Positions 26,622 to 35,537 of a DNA stretch of 64,000 nucleotides are shown in pieces. This DNA comes from an uncultured Bacilli bacterium (lineage in GTDB: Bacteria > Bacillota_I > Bacilli_A > RF39 > UBA660), in assembly GCA_934149105.1 (NCBI GenBank), contig CAKPDP010000005.1:1-64000 (forward strand), written 5' to 3'. Below the pieces are notes generated by a model that had not been told where the DNA came from, did not search any database, and worked only from the letters and a program-made list of their open reading frames with translations. The first letter of the stretch is position 1; every line of letters starts with the position of its first letter. A program made the translations under genes and the position numbers.

Positions 26622-27272
26622 ATGAAAACAAGAAAATTAAAACCATTTGTAGTACCAATGCTCTATACACTAGCTATCGCACTCTTTGTTGGTAGCATGT
26701 ATTTTGTAGAAAAGATGATTAATTCTAAAGTCTTCAGTGACCAAACTGAAAATACTAATTATGTTAGTGACGAAATAATTGAAAATAATGACTATTTACC
26801 TGTAATTAGTACCAGCGAAACCTTCGTTAAGCCTTATACCGTAGATAATATCAAAATCGTTAAAAACTTCTATGATTACCAAGCTGAAGCTAAAGAACAA
26901 GAAGAATCCATAATCTACTATGAAAATACTTATATGCAAAATGCCGGAGTAGATTACTCTAATGGAACTTCCTTTGATGTCGTAAGTTCCATAAATGGTA
27001 CTGTTGAAGATATTCAAGATGATGAAATCTGTGGTACGACTATAACCATAAAAAATGATAATAATCTAAAAATAATCTACAAATCTGTTGCTAACGTCAA
27101 AGTAGCTAAAGGTGATACCGTAACTTTAGGCCAAATAATAGCAACAAGTGGTAAGTCTAATATAAATTCTGATTTAGGAGACCATCTTCACTTTGAATTA
27201 TATTTAAATGATGAAGTTGTAAACCCTGAAGATTATTATGACAAAACCTTAGATGAAATCTTAAAGGGTTAA
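26622..27272 (+). CDS. SpoIIQ-like M23/LytM domain protein, probably inactive
   Basis: 216-residue membrane-anchored protein: one helix at about 10-27, a linker and a C-terminal LytM/M23 domain (about 105-205). The distal zinc motif HLH (188-190) and Asp111 of GVD are present, but the first zinc His is replaced by Asn107 (NAGVD instead of HxGxD). Bacillus SpoIIQ is likewise a degenerate LytM protein that works as a channel and docking partner and not as an enzyme. ATG 26622 follows AGAGGTG. Position between spoIID and mbl supports the SpoIIQ identity. Confidence 0.75.
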   Translation: MKTRKLKPFVVPMLYTLAIALFVGSMYFVEKMINSKVFSDQTENTNYVSDEIIENNDYLPVISTSETFVKPYTVDNIKIVKNFYDYQAEAKEQEESIIYYENTYMQNAGVDYSNGTSFDVVSSINGTVEDIQDDEICGTTITIKNDNNLKIIYKSVANVKVAKGDTVTLGQIIATSGKSNINSDLGDHLHFELYLNDEVVNPEDYYDKTLDEILKG

Positions 27273-27404
27273 TCCCTTTTTTCTTCGATAAATATTCTTC
27301 TAATAATTTTACAAAAAAACTAAAATAAGTGTCAAAAACATTAATATTTTCTACTAAAAAAAGGTAAAATATGGTACAATAAAAAACAAGGGACGGTGAT
27401 TAGC

Positions 27405-28397
27405 ATGTTTAATAAAGACATTGGAATAGACTTAGGAACTGCTAACGTGTTGATATATATAAAAGGTCAGGGAATTGTTTTGGATGAACCTAGTGTTGTA
27501 GCTATCGACTCTGAAACAAAAAAACCTTTAGCTGTAGGTAAAGAAGCTCGTGACATGTTAGGAAGAACTCCAGGTAAAGTAAAAGCTATAAAACCTATGA
27601 AAGATGGTGTCATAGCGGACTTTGAAACTACAGAAGTCATGTTAAATTATTTTATAAAGAAAGTAAATGGACGCAGTTTCTTTTCACGACCTCGAATTTT
27701 AATTTGTTGTCCATCTAATATAACCCAAGTAGAAAAAAATGCTATTAAAGAAGCCGCTGAAAGAACAGGGGCTAAAAAAGTATTCTTAGATGTTGAACCT
27801 AAAGTGGCCGCTATTGGAGCCGGTATGGATATTTCTAAACCAAGTGGTAATATGGTTATCGATATTGGTGGTGGAACTACTGATATTGCTATCTTATCCT
27901 TAGGTGGAATAGTTAATAGTGCTTCTATCAAAGTAGCAGGTAATGCCTTTGATAATGCTATCGTAAAATACATAAAAGATAAATATAAATTATTAGTAGG
28001 CGAGAGAACTGCTGAAGATATCAAAATAACTATAGGTACAGTTTTCCCGGGATCTCGAAACGAAAAAATGGAAGTAAGAGGAAGAGATCTTGTTACAGGC
28101 TTGCCTCATAGTATTACTATAACTTCTGATGAAGTAGAGGAAGGATTAAGAGAGAGTGTTTATACTATAGTTCATGCCGCTAAAGGTATTCTAGAACAAA
28201 CTCCACCCGAACTTTCTGCCGACATAATAGATAAAGGTATCGTTCTAACTGGTGGTGGTTCCATGGTTGATGGTTTTAGTGAATTACTATCTCAAGAATT
28301 AAAAGTACCAGTCTTTATCGCTGAATCACCATTAACTTGTGTCGCTGAAGGAACTGGTGTCTTACTAGATAACATTCATATGATAGATAACATCTAA
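27405..28397 (+). CDS. mbl: MreB/Mbl rod-shape actin homologue
   Basis: 330-residue bacterial actin. Phosphate-binding loop IGIDLGTANV (about 5-14), the second loop IDIGGGTTDIA (about 155-165) and the adenosine motif TGGGSMVDG are all present. It polymerises under the membrane to direct lateral wall synthesis. ATG 27405 follows GGGACGGTG. Location after spoIID and spoIIQ matches Bacillus mbl and not mreB of the mreBCD operon, hence the symbol; sequence alone cannot separate the paralogues. TACAAT (27375-27380) is a likely -10. Confidence 0.9.
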   Translation: MFNKDIGIDLGTANVLIYIKGQGIVLDEPSVVAIDSETKKPLAVGKEARDMLGRTPGKVKAIKPMKDGVIADFETTEVMLNYFIKKVNGRSFFSRPRILICCPSNITQVEKNAIKEAAERTGAKKVFLDVEPKVAAIGAGMDISKPSGNMVIDIGGGTTDIAILSLGGIVNSASIKVAGNAFDNAIVKYIKDKYKLLVGERTAEDIKITIGTVFPGSRNEKMEVRGRDLVTGLPHSITITSDEVEEGLRESVYTIVHAAKGILEQTPPELSADIIDKGIVLTGGGSMVDGFSELLSQELKVPVFIAESPLTCVAEGTGVLLDNIHMIDNI

Positions 28398-28414
28398 TTT
28401 ATTCTTATAAATCG

Positions 28415-28437
28415 AGAGGATTAATTCCTCTTTTTAT
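28415..28437 (+). terminator. terminator after mbl
   Basis: AGAGGA-TTAAT-TCCTCT followed by TTTTATTTA. Confidence 0.75.
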
Positions 28438-28440
28438 TTA

Positions 28441-28560
28441 GATTTTCCCCCAATGAAAGTGGAAAACCCAATTTAACTATTCTTAATTACATCTAAATTA
28501 CCAGCCAAAATATAAAACAAAACTCAGCCAAAATGTAAAATAAAATTACCTAAACTCTTG
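28441..28560 (+). repeat. possible IS21-type terminal repeat relic
   Basis: A CCAATGAAAGTGGAAAA-like segment is followed by two near-identical 23-base units beginning CAGCCAAAATRTAAAAY (28502 and 28525). Repeated GCCAAAATGTAAAAT motifs are typical of IS21-family ends. No transposase gene is present; this would be a footprint only. Confidence 0.3.
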
Positions 28561-28582
28561 TTTTTCAACACTTTAAGAACAT

Positions 28583-28613
28583 AGAGGATCATAATGACAT
28601 GACCCTCTTTTTA
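28583..28613 (+). terminator. orphan hairpin with T-tract
   Basis: AGAGG (28583-28587) pairs with CCTCT (28604-28608) around a partly paired loop, then TTTT. No gene ends just before it. Confidence 0.4.
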
Positions 28614-28677
28614 AGTTACTAACCCTAATCTCCCTCTAACTATCAAATAAACTATCACTCTAAATCTTTACCAAAAA

Positions 28678-28703
28678 AAGAATTCCCTCTCTTGAGAATT
28701 CTT
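28678..28703 (-). terminator. terminator after the thioredoxin-like gene
   Basis: On minus, AAGAATTC pairs with GAATTCTT (8 bp, 10-base loop) followed by seven T. Confidence 0.8.
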
Positions 28704-28708
28704 CTTTA

Positions 28709-29158
28709 TTATTTCTTAATAAAATTATATTTCTTCATAGTATTAATAACAGTATCCTTATCGACATCACCTGAAATCCTATTCATAATAGATTCCTCTT
28801 TACCATCAATAAAAATAAGGGTCGTTGGTGTTCCGTCAATAGAATACTCCTTATCAAACGCATCTTTATCAGAAGTACTATAAGTATCAATATCCGTATA
28901 ATAAATATTTGTCTTATATTCAGAAGCCACTTCCTTAAGCTTTGGCTTGTAGCTAGCACAATGACTACAAGTAGTCTGACTAACACATAAAATAAATGAT
29001 TCCTTATTCTCTAACTTTTCCTGAAATTCTGCATAAGTAAGTCCCACTAAATATTCCTTATTTTTATTATTCGAAGAAAAATATAATCCAAATAACACTA
29101 TTAAGACAATAATTCCAATAATTAACACTAATCTAACTCTATTTTTGTTATTCATCAT
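28709..29158 (-). CDS. membrane-anchored thioredoxin-like protein
   Basis: 149-residue protein with an N-terminal membrane helix (about 9-27) and an outward thioredoxin fold. The redox motif is CSHC (Cys64, Cys67), and the cis-Pro loop is GTPTT. It resembles bacteriocin-accessory/TrxA-like proteins of Firmicutes. An AGGAGGTG site precedes ATG 29158. It is divergent from the pilus locus, whose secreted proteins are rich in Cys, so a role in disulfide formation in those proteins is plausible (inference). It could also be an extracellular reductase. Confidence 0.8.
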   Translation of the reverse strand: MMNNKNRVRLVLIIGIIVLIVLFGLYFSSNNKNKEYLVGLTYAEFQEKLENKESFILCVSQTTCSHCASYKPKLKEVASEYKTNIYYTDIDTYSTSDKDAFDKEYSIDGTPTTLIFIDGKEESIMNRISGDVDKDTVINTMKKYNFIKK

Positions 29159-29210
29159 TTACACCTCCTAATTATAATAACACTTTTTCTGTCTATTTTA
29201 ACTATTTTTA

Positions 29211-29239
29211 TTTAAATTTTACAAAAAAAATGTTACAAT
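29211..29239 (+). promoter_or_regulatory. promoter of the Tad-type pilus locus
   Basis: TTTAAA (29211-29216), 17 bases, extended TG-T-TACAAT (29234-29239), 35 bases before ATG 29274. Confidence 0.5.
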
Positions 29240-29273
29240 GTAAGAGAATAGAAGGGAAGGAGAGTGATTATAA

Positions 29274-29966
29274 ATGCCTACATTATCATTAACAAAAACC
29301 TTAATACCAGTAACTATATTATCACTCTTAATCCCCTTTACCAAAGCAGAAGCCGCAACTTGTGATAGTGATGATCTTGAGAGATTGACTTCTCTTGCCA
29401 ATCACGTTGACTTCTCCTATACCTATAGTAAATATGATAATTCTGAGTATAATCCTTATCAATATGACATGTATTTATATAACTTTTCCCTTTCTAACTT
29501 AACAGAAGAATTATATGCCCTAAATAGTAAAAACATCTCTTCCTTCAAATTTGATTATCAAAACAATGAAGATGGAAAAGTTATAGAATATGGCCTAGAA
29601 GGTGGCGAATACTCTATTGATATCTATTCTAAAAATTGTAATAAAAAATTAAGAACTATATCCTTAACTCTCCCTTATTATAATCAATATCATAATTCTG
29701 AAAAATGCCAAGAAGAATCATATCAAGATCTAGATGTTTGTAAGGAATGGACGAAAAATAAGATCGAATTTGCTACTTATAGTACTACTATCGATAATTA
29801 TGATCCCAATAAAGATAAAGATAATAACTCTAATCGAGAGGATAAAATACTTAAATTTATTCAAGATAATTTTCTCTATTTTTCTCTTGGAGCCGCCTTT
29901 ATCCTACTAATTATCATAATTATTATTGTTAGCCTTATTAAAAAGAAAAGGAGTGAACTATTATGA
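29274..29966 (+). CDS. secreted membrane-tethered protein at head of Tad locus
   Basis: 230 residues: signal peptide (about 1-27, ending AEAA), an extracellular domain with five Cys and many Tyr/Asn, and a C-terminal membrane helix (about 203-222) with basic KKKR stop-transfer. That is a type I membrane layout. Not a family I recognise. GGAAGGAGAG precedes ATG 29274. It overlaps the next gene by 4 bases, and together they open the pilus operon, so they may be surface partners or minor pilus proteins (inference). Confidence 0.65.
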   Translation: MPTLSLTKTLIPVTILSLLIPFTKAEAATCDSDDLERLTSLANHVDFSYTYSKYDNSEYNPYQYDMYLYNFSLSNLTEELYALNSKNISSFKFDYQNNEDGKVIEYGLEGGEYSIDIYSKNCNKKLRTISLTLPYYNQYHNSEKCQEESYQDLDVCKEWTKNKIEFATYSTTIDNYDPNKDKDNNSNREDKILKFIQDNFLYFSLGAAFILLIIIIIIVSLIKKKRSELL

Positions 29967-32401
29967 GAAAAAAATCCCTCCTAATTATATTATTAACCAT
30001 AGTTATTACTTTCTTTAACTTAAATACCGTTAAGGCTCTAGAGATATCATCTAATCCTACCAATCGAAGTGGAGAGAAACATAGCTATAATTCTAAAGAA
30101 GAAAGAGCCGAAGAAGTTGTTTATGATATTGAAAAAATGGAAATCAATGAAACCAAAATTTCTTTTACAGGTTGGGCCTTTCTCCATTATCATAACAATT
30201 ATGGTGGCCGTGTAACTGCTATTGGAATAAAAGTTTACGATGTAAATAATAGTAGTAACGTATTAGAGGTAATGAATAGTACCTATGGAGCAAATAACTT
30301 TTATAAAACTATGCGTGATACCTCAAGTGGCGAATATGAAGAAAATAGATCAAGTAATCCTTGCTCTTCTATAAGAGGTTCTTGCTTATATAGAAATATG
30401 AATTTTACAATTTCTTTCAATTTAGATACTATAAAAAATAAATTTGATGATAAAGAAATTGGTTTCAAAATAGTAGTTTATTATAATACTGATAATGATG
30501 GGACTGCTAATTCTACAATCCTTAATGGTGGTGTTAATGGTAGTTTAAATTCATATGTTGAAAGAGAAATAGGTGTTGATACATCAGCTTGTAAATATAA
30601 TGGCCAAAATTGTCCTGCAGGTTCTTCTAATTCTGATACTACTACCATTCATAAAATAAATGGAGAATTTGATTTAACGATTACCAACGTTGCTAAAACT
30701 ATTAAAGTAACTGCCACCAGAGGCTATATAAGAAATTCTGAAGGCGACTCCTCTGGAGTTACCTTAAGTGGCAATCATCACCCCGTATTCTATTGTGGAA
30801 ATTCTGGAGAAGAAGAGCCAATTATCCATTTTATCTCTTCTGAAATAATAAATTTCTCCGATGGTGCTACTCAAAGGTTATATAAAGTTCAATATGGTGG
30901 ATACATCACAGGAAGTAGTTGTACTGGAAGTAGTAAGAGTGCTAAAGTTTATTCTAGTGGTAGTTATGAAGGCTATATCCCAGCTTCCTTTGTAAATCCT
31001 ACATCTGTCCTAAGAATAAAAGTAAAAGGAGTTAAAGTCTGTAGACAACCTAATCAAGGTCATGATTTAACTTGTGCTCAACCTGAAAAAATCTTTGAAA
31101 ATTATACCGCTTCCAATAATGGAGATTGTACTAAAACCTTTTCTACTGAAGATGGTAGGGTAGATGTTTCTTTTAAACAAAGAGGTGTCCTAAAAGTTTT
31201 ACTTCAAAATACTTACATAAAATCTGGCCAAGCCTTCAGTATTGGAGCAACCTATACTGATACCATAAGTTGGACATTTGCAAGTAATTATGAATTTTCT
31301 GATGGCTTAAGTGAAGACCAAAAAAACACTGTAAAACAGAAACTAATAAGTTCCATAAAAGCTTACCTTACTGAAAGTGAACTATTTAATAATAGTAGTG
31401 CTAAATTCAAATTAGAAACCAAAGACCTAAAAGGTCTTTGGAGTACTGAAAAAAATGCCAATACTTATGGTAATGAATTCGTTGCCAATGCCATGAATTA
31501 TGGAATGGGGCAAGGAAATACTATAACTGTTAAAGCTAAATATGAATTATTAGATGCTTGGACTAATGTTAATCAAAGCAATAGTAGTGGTATGCAACAT
31601 AAGTATACTAACGATAATCCTAACACTAACAAAGACGAGCCTACTTGGATTAATAATGGTAAAATTTATTATACCGATCTTGATCTTGCTAGTGGTAATT
31701 ATAAAATAACTGGTGAAATAAAAGGACTAAGTGCCTTAGCCTATGAAAAAGAAAATAAAACTATTTGGTATGCTAAATATAAATGTGGCATTACTTGTTA
31801 CCAAGGCTACTACAACAAAGATGATGGCAATTCTGGTAGTATAACCAATTCTAAAGATGGTGGCTATCGCTTTAGTTACCGTGAAATAGATACATCTGAT
31901 CCTTTTCCAATTATGTCTGGTCGTAGTTCTGGTAGCAAAAATAAAAGAGTAGGGATCGATAATAACTGGTATCAATATGCTGAAGCTATTGGTGAAAAGA
32001 ATGGAGAAACCACTAAAGAACTTCAAAGAAGTAGTGGCCTAACCTCTATAATTGAAAGATTACAAAATACTTATAATCAAACTCCTCAATACGTTGTTAA
32101 AGTTGATAAAAAAACTATTACCAATGTAAAAAATTACAATTCTAATACTGATTATCTTAACCAATCTGGTTACTATAAATTAAGATATAGCTTATTCTTA
32201 GGTTCTACTCAAGGAACTGCTACTAATAAACAAGGAGTAATAGTGACAAGAAATATTAATACCCCTAATCAAGTTGGTAGTTGTGGTACTAAAAGAAGCG
32301 AAAACTTAAAAACTACTACTTGCTTCTGTGCTTTAACAGATGCTGCCGGTAACTGTGTTTACGATGGATATATAAATAACAATAAGGAAGGTGGTAGTTG
32401 A
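29963..32401 (+). CDS. large secreted surface protein, possible adhesin
   Basis: 812 residues with a signal peptide (about 1-26, ending VKA) and no other membrane segment. The mature part is rich in Ser, Asn, Thr and Tyr with more than a dozen Cys, several in the C-terminal CFCALTDAAGNC. A WAFLHYHNNYGG segment lies near residue 58. No LPXTG anchor is seen. The gene is coupled at both ends: it overlaps the previous gene by 4 bases and its TGA overlaps the next ATG. I infer a pilus-associated adhesin or large minor subunit; the family is not recognised. Confidence 0.6.
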   Translation: MRKKSLLIILLTIVITFFNLNTVKALEISSNPTNRSGEKHSYNSKEERAEEVVYDIEKMEINETKISFTGWAFLHYHNNYGGRVTAIGIKVYDVNNSSNVLEVMNSTYGANNFYKTMRDTSSGEYEENRSSNPCSSIRGSCLYRNMNFTISFNLDTIKNKFDDKEIGFKIVVYYNTDNDGTANSTILNGGVNGSLNSYVEREIGVDTSACKYNGQNCPAGSSNSDTTTIHKINGEFDLTITNVAKTIKVTATRGYIRNSEGDSSGVTLSGNHHPVFYCGNSGEEEPIIHFISSEIINFSDGATQRLYKVQYGGYITGSSCTGSSKSAKVYSSGSYEGYIPASFVNPTSVLRIKVKGVKVCRQPNQGHDLTCAQPEKIFENYTASNNGDCTKTFSTEDGRVDVSFKQRGVLKVLLQNTYIKSGQAFSIGATYTDTISWTFASNYEFSDGLSEDQKNTVKQKLISSIKAYLTESELFNNSSAKFKLETKDLKGLWSTEKNANTYGNEFVANAMNYGMGQGNTITVKAKYELLDAWTNVNQSNSSGMQHKYTNDNPNTNKDEPTWINNGKIYYTDLDLASGNYKITGEIKGLSALAYEKENKTIWYAKYKCGITCYQGYYNKDDGNSGSITNSKDGGYRFSYREIDTSDPFPIMSGRSSGSKNKRVGIDNNWYQYAEAIGEKNGETTKELQRSSGLTSIIERLQNTYNQTPQYVVKVDKKTITNVKNYNSNTDYLNQSGYYKLRYSLFLGSTQGTATNKQGVIVTRNINTPNQVGSCGTKRSENLKTTTCFCALTDAAGNCVYDGYINNNKEGGS

Positions 32402-33315
32402 TGAAATGGGGCTTCGCAGGTCTTGGAGCTCTTCTAGTAGGCCTTCTAACTCTTATGGGAATATTTCTTTTCCTAGACTCTACTATTGTCAATGAAGAAG
32501 ATTATTATTCCCTAAAAGAAACCATGGAAGCCGCTATGTATGATGCTGTAGATCTTGATTATTACCAAAGAACTGGTGAAATTAAAATAATTCAAGAAAA
32601 ATTTGTTGAAAATTTCACCAGAAGATTTAATGAAAATTCTGTTTTTGCCAATCAAGGTTATACCTTAGAATTTTATGATATTATAGAATCTCCCCCTAAA
32701 GCTAGTGTCAGAGTTTACGGAAGTACCAATGATTATAAATTAACACTTGACAGTAGCGATATGACGGGTTATGATATAATAAACGAGCAGAATGGAATAC
32801 TAAAATATAGTGCTAATCACTTATATACTTATGAGTATTATGCTGTCGGAGGATTAAATGAATTAAATAAAGGACTGGTTTGGGGAATAACCTTTGGAAA
32901 CATTCATATTCCAAAAGAAATTGCCGACAATGATGATCAATTTGCTAGCGATAAAAATGCTAGTTGTCAAATCGTTAATATTGAATATGCTGGAGCCATG
33001 ACTACGGCTGCTGACTTCAAGACTTATCTAGAACACTATACCAAGTCTAAAACCACTAATGGTGATTATTGGTACCAAGGAACTGGTAATGTCGAAGATG
33101 GAGCTTGGATGACTAGAAAAGGAACTATTCAATACGTAGAACAAGTCAAAAATGATAGCGATGTCTGTCAAATAGAAACCATTGAAAAATTTAATCCTGA
33201 TTTAAAAAATAATGTTCTAAATGATACAAATGTTAACCTAGCATCCGGAGAACTTAATCGCGGTTGCAAGGCTGCCGGTATTAAATATCGCATAACTTGG
33301 GAATGCACCAGTTAA
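32401..33315 (+). CDS. single-pass pseudopilin-like membrane protein
   Basis: 304 residues with a hydrophobic N-terminal helix (about 3-26) and a large outward domain containing four to five Cys. The layout, a short cytoplasmic start, one helix and an ectodomain, resembles TadE/TadF/TadG minor pilins. ATG 32401 follows GGAAGGTGG; the previous stop shares its A (TGATG), giving tight coupling. The CpaB gene follows after 31 bases. The precise family is unknown. Confidence 0.6.
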   Translation: MKWGFAGLGALLVGLLTLMGIFLFLDSTIVNEEDYYSLKETMEAAMYDAVDLDYYQRTGEIKIIQEKFVENFTRRFNENSVFANQGYTLEFYDIIESPPKASVRVYGSTNDYKLTLDSSDMTGYDIINEQNGILKYSANHLYTYEYYAVGGLNELNKGLVWGITFGNIHIPKEIADNDDQFASDKNASCQIVNIEYAGAMTTAADFKTYLEHYTKSKTTNGDYWYQGTGNVEDGAWMTRKGTIQYVEQVKNDSDVCQIETIEKFNPDLKNNVLNDTNVNLASGELNRGCKAAGIKYRITWECTS

Positions 33316-33346
33316 ATAAATATAAAGAAATAAAAGGAGGAAGAAG

Positions 33347-34165
33347 ATGAAAAATTTACAATCATCATTCAAAAAATTTTTAGGAAACAAAAATACTGTT
33401 ACTATCTTAGGAGTATTAATAGTAGTAATAATATTATACATAGGATACAATTACCGTATTCAGTCTAAAGTATCTTTAAAACAAGTTCCCGTAGCAAGTC
33501 AAACTATTGCTCCTAAAACTGAAATTACTGATTCTATGATTAAAACCGTTAATGTACCAGCTGATTTCCTAGTCGGATCGTATTATACCAATAAAGAAAA
33601 TATTGTTGGTAAATACTCTAACTATAATGCTACCATAGCAGAAGGAAGCCTATTCTATACTGATTTAGTCGTAAAAGCTGAAGACTTACCAGATTCTGTC
33701 TTCTCAGAATTAAAAGAAGGCTATCGTGTTGTAAATCTATCCTTATCAAATCTAAAAGGATTATATGGTGGACCTGGTGAATATGTTGATGTTTACTTTA
33801 GTGGTATCAATACTGATAATAAAGTAATGTTTGGTCAATTCTTAAATGGTATTGAAATCTTAGCTATAGTAGATGAAAATGGTAACAATACTTATGGTGT
33901 AACTAGTGATGACGTTGGAGCACCTAGTACTATCTATCTAGCAGTACCTGAAGATCTATATGTTATGTTTGGACGTATCGAAAGATTAAACGAAGTTGTC
34001 CCTGATTTAAATTCTTACTTAGTCTTAACACCACACTTAACAGATCCAGATGTTGAAAACGTTGACATTTACTTAACTAGTGATGAAATCCGTAAGTTAA
34101 TTAATGATAATGCTAAAGAAATTGATAAAATAAAAGAAAAAGTTGAAGCTAAAACTAAAGAATAA
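33347..34165 (+). CDS. cpaB: CpaB/RcpC-like Flp pilus assembly protein (SAF domain)
   Basis: 272 residues: membrane helix at about 19-35, then a SAF domain (about 42-105, PVASQTIAPKTEITDSM) and the RcpC/CpaB region with the DVYFSG and YLAVPEDL segments. In Gram-negatives CpaB sits in the periplasm near the secretin; in Gram-positive Tad systems it is thought to act at the outer membrane face. AAGGAGGAAG precedes the ATG. It is followed after 17 bases by the CpaF ATPase. The C-terminal tail is Lys/Glu-rich. Confidence 0.85.
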   Translation: MKNLQSSFKKFLGNKNTVTILGVLIVVIILYIGYNYRIQSKVSLKQVPVASQTIAPKTEITDSMIKTVNVPADFLVGSYYTNKENIVGKYSNYNATIAEGSLFYTDLVVKAEDLPDSVFSELKEGYRVVNLSLSNLKGLYGGPGEYVDVYFSGINTDNKVMFGQFLNGIEILAIVDENGNNTYGVTSDDVGAPSTIYLAVPEDLYVMFGRIERLNEVVPDLNSYLVLTPHLTDPDVENVDIYLTSDEIRKLINDNAKEIDKIKEKVEAKTKE

Positions 34166-34182
34166 GAAATGGGGTGTAATCA

Positions 34183-35523
34183 ATGAATGAATTCCAACAA
34201 GTTGATTTTGGACCGTTATTAGACTATCTAAATAATGATGATATAACCGATATATCTTATAGTAATGGTGGTCAAATTTGGTTAAAAAGCTTATCTAAAG
34301 GTGTATTCAGAGTTGAGAACCCAGGTGTCAATAATGCCCTTATGGAGAAAATAGCCTTTCAGTGTGCCAATGCCATGGGAAAAGCCTTCAATATGGCCAA
34401 TCCCTTCCTTGATGCTGAAAGTGCTGAACTCCGTATGAACTTTGTTCACGATTCAATAGCCAGAAATGGTATTGCTGTTTTAATTCGTAAAACACCCGCT
34501 AAAATAAGATTAGTCAAAGAAAAAATTATCGCCGAAGATTATATTCGTCTAGACATTCATGATTTTCTTCTAAAATGTGTCGAAGGGCACTGTAATATCT
34601 TAGTAAGTGGTGAAACTGGTAGTGGTAAAACTGAATTTGTTAAATATTTAGCTGCCCATACCAAAGAAAATGAAAAAATAATAACTATCGAAGATACCCT
34701 TGAATTACACTTAGATAAAATCTTCCCTCATCGAGATATCGTTGCTATGAAAACCAACAACATTGCCTCTTACAGTGATGTTCTAGTAACCTGTATGCGT
34801 CAAAATCCTCGTTGGATTCTTTTAGCCGAAGTTCGTAGTGCCGAAGCCGTTATGGCCGTTCGTAACTCTATCTCCTCAGGACACAACATTCTTTCAACAC
34901 TTCATGCTGATAGAGCCGAATCCATTCCTAATCGTCTCTATAGTTTGCTAGAATCTAATATTGATCTTGAACAATTCTTAAGAAGTATCCATCGCTATGT
35001 TCAATTAGGCGTTCATATCAAAGGTTACTATAGTAAAGAATTACAACGCTTTAAAAGAGAAGTAGCTGAAGTAGTAGAATTCTATGTAACCGATGATACT
35101 AATGAACCTAAGTGTAATATCATCTATAAAAGAACTCCTGATGGTAAAATGACTTTGCATAATCCTACCAAGTATTTACTAGACTATCTTGAAAGTCAAG
35201 GTGTCATTATGCCATCAGATATTCTTGTTAAAGAAGAGTTCCATACCCCTGAAGACGATACTTCAAAAAATGTTGATATCAACAGACCTGTTCAAAACCC
35301 TCAAGCCATGAATTTTAACATTCCCCCAACTAACCAACCCGTAACACCCCCAGTACCTAACCCAACAACAATTACCACACCACCATCCGGGAATAATTTG
35401 CGTACCAATAATTATCCAACTAATCAAACTTCACCCAATAATTATAGGCCTGGTGTCGTAAACTATAATCAAAATCCTAATAGCCAATTCTTTGGACCTA
35501 ATGATATAAAATATCCCAATTAG
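34183..35523 (+). CDS. cpaF: CpaF/TadA pilus assembly ATPase
   Basis: 446-residue secretion ATPase of the VirB11/CpaF family. Walker A GETGSGKT (143-150), Walker B ILLAEVR (212-218) and the His-box SGHNILSTLHAD (232-243) are intact. It should energise assembly of the Flp-type pilus with the TadB and TadC membrane proteins encoded next. Unusual feature: after the catalytic core (about residue 350) there is a tail of roughly 95 residues rich in Pro, Asn and Thr that looks disordered. The CpaF N-domain is short. It could also serve the adjacent T4SS, which lacks its own VirB11. Confidence 0.92.
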   Translation: MNEFQQVDFGPLLDYLNNDDITDISYSNGGQIWLKSLSKGVFRVENPGVNNALMEKIAFQCANAMGKAFNMANPFLDAESAELRMNFVHDSIARNGIAVLIRKTPAKIRLVKEKIIAEDYIRLDIHDFLLKCVEGHCNILVSGETGSGKTEFVKYLAAHTKENEKIITIEDTLELHLDKIFPHRDIVAMKTNNIASYSDVLVTCMRQNPRWILLAEVRSAEAVMAVRNSISSGHNILSTLHADRAESIPNRLYSLLESNIDLEQFLRSIHRYVQLGVHIKGYYSKELQRFKREVAEVVEFYVTDDTNEPKCNIIYKRTPDGKMTLHNPTKYLLDYLESQGVIMPSDILVKEEFHTPEDDTSKNVDINRPVQNPQAMNFNIPPTNQPVTPPVPNPTTITTPPSGNNLRTNNYPTNQTSPNNYRPGVVNYNQNPNSQFFGPNDIKYPN

Positions 35524-35537
35524 AAAGTAGGTGACAT

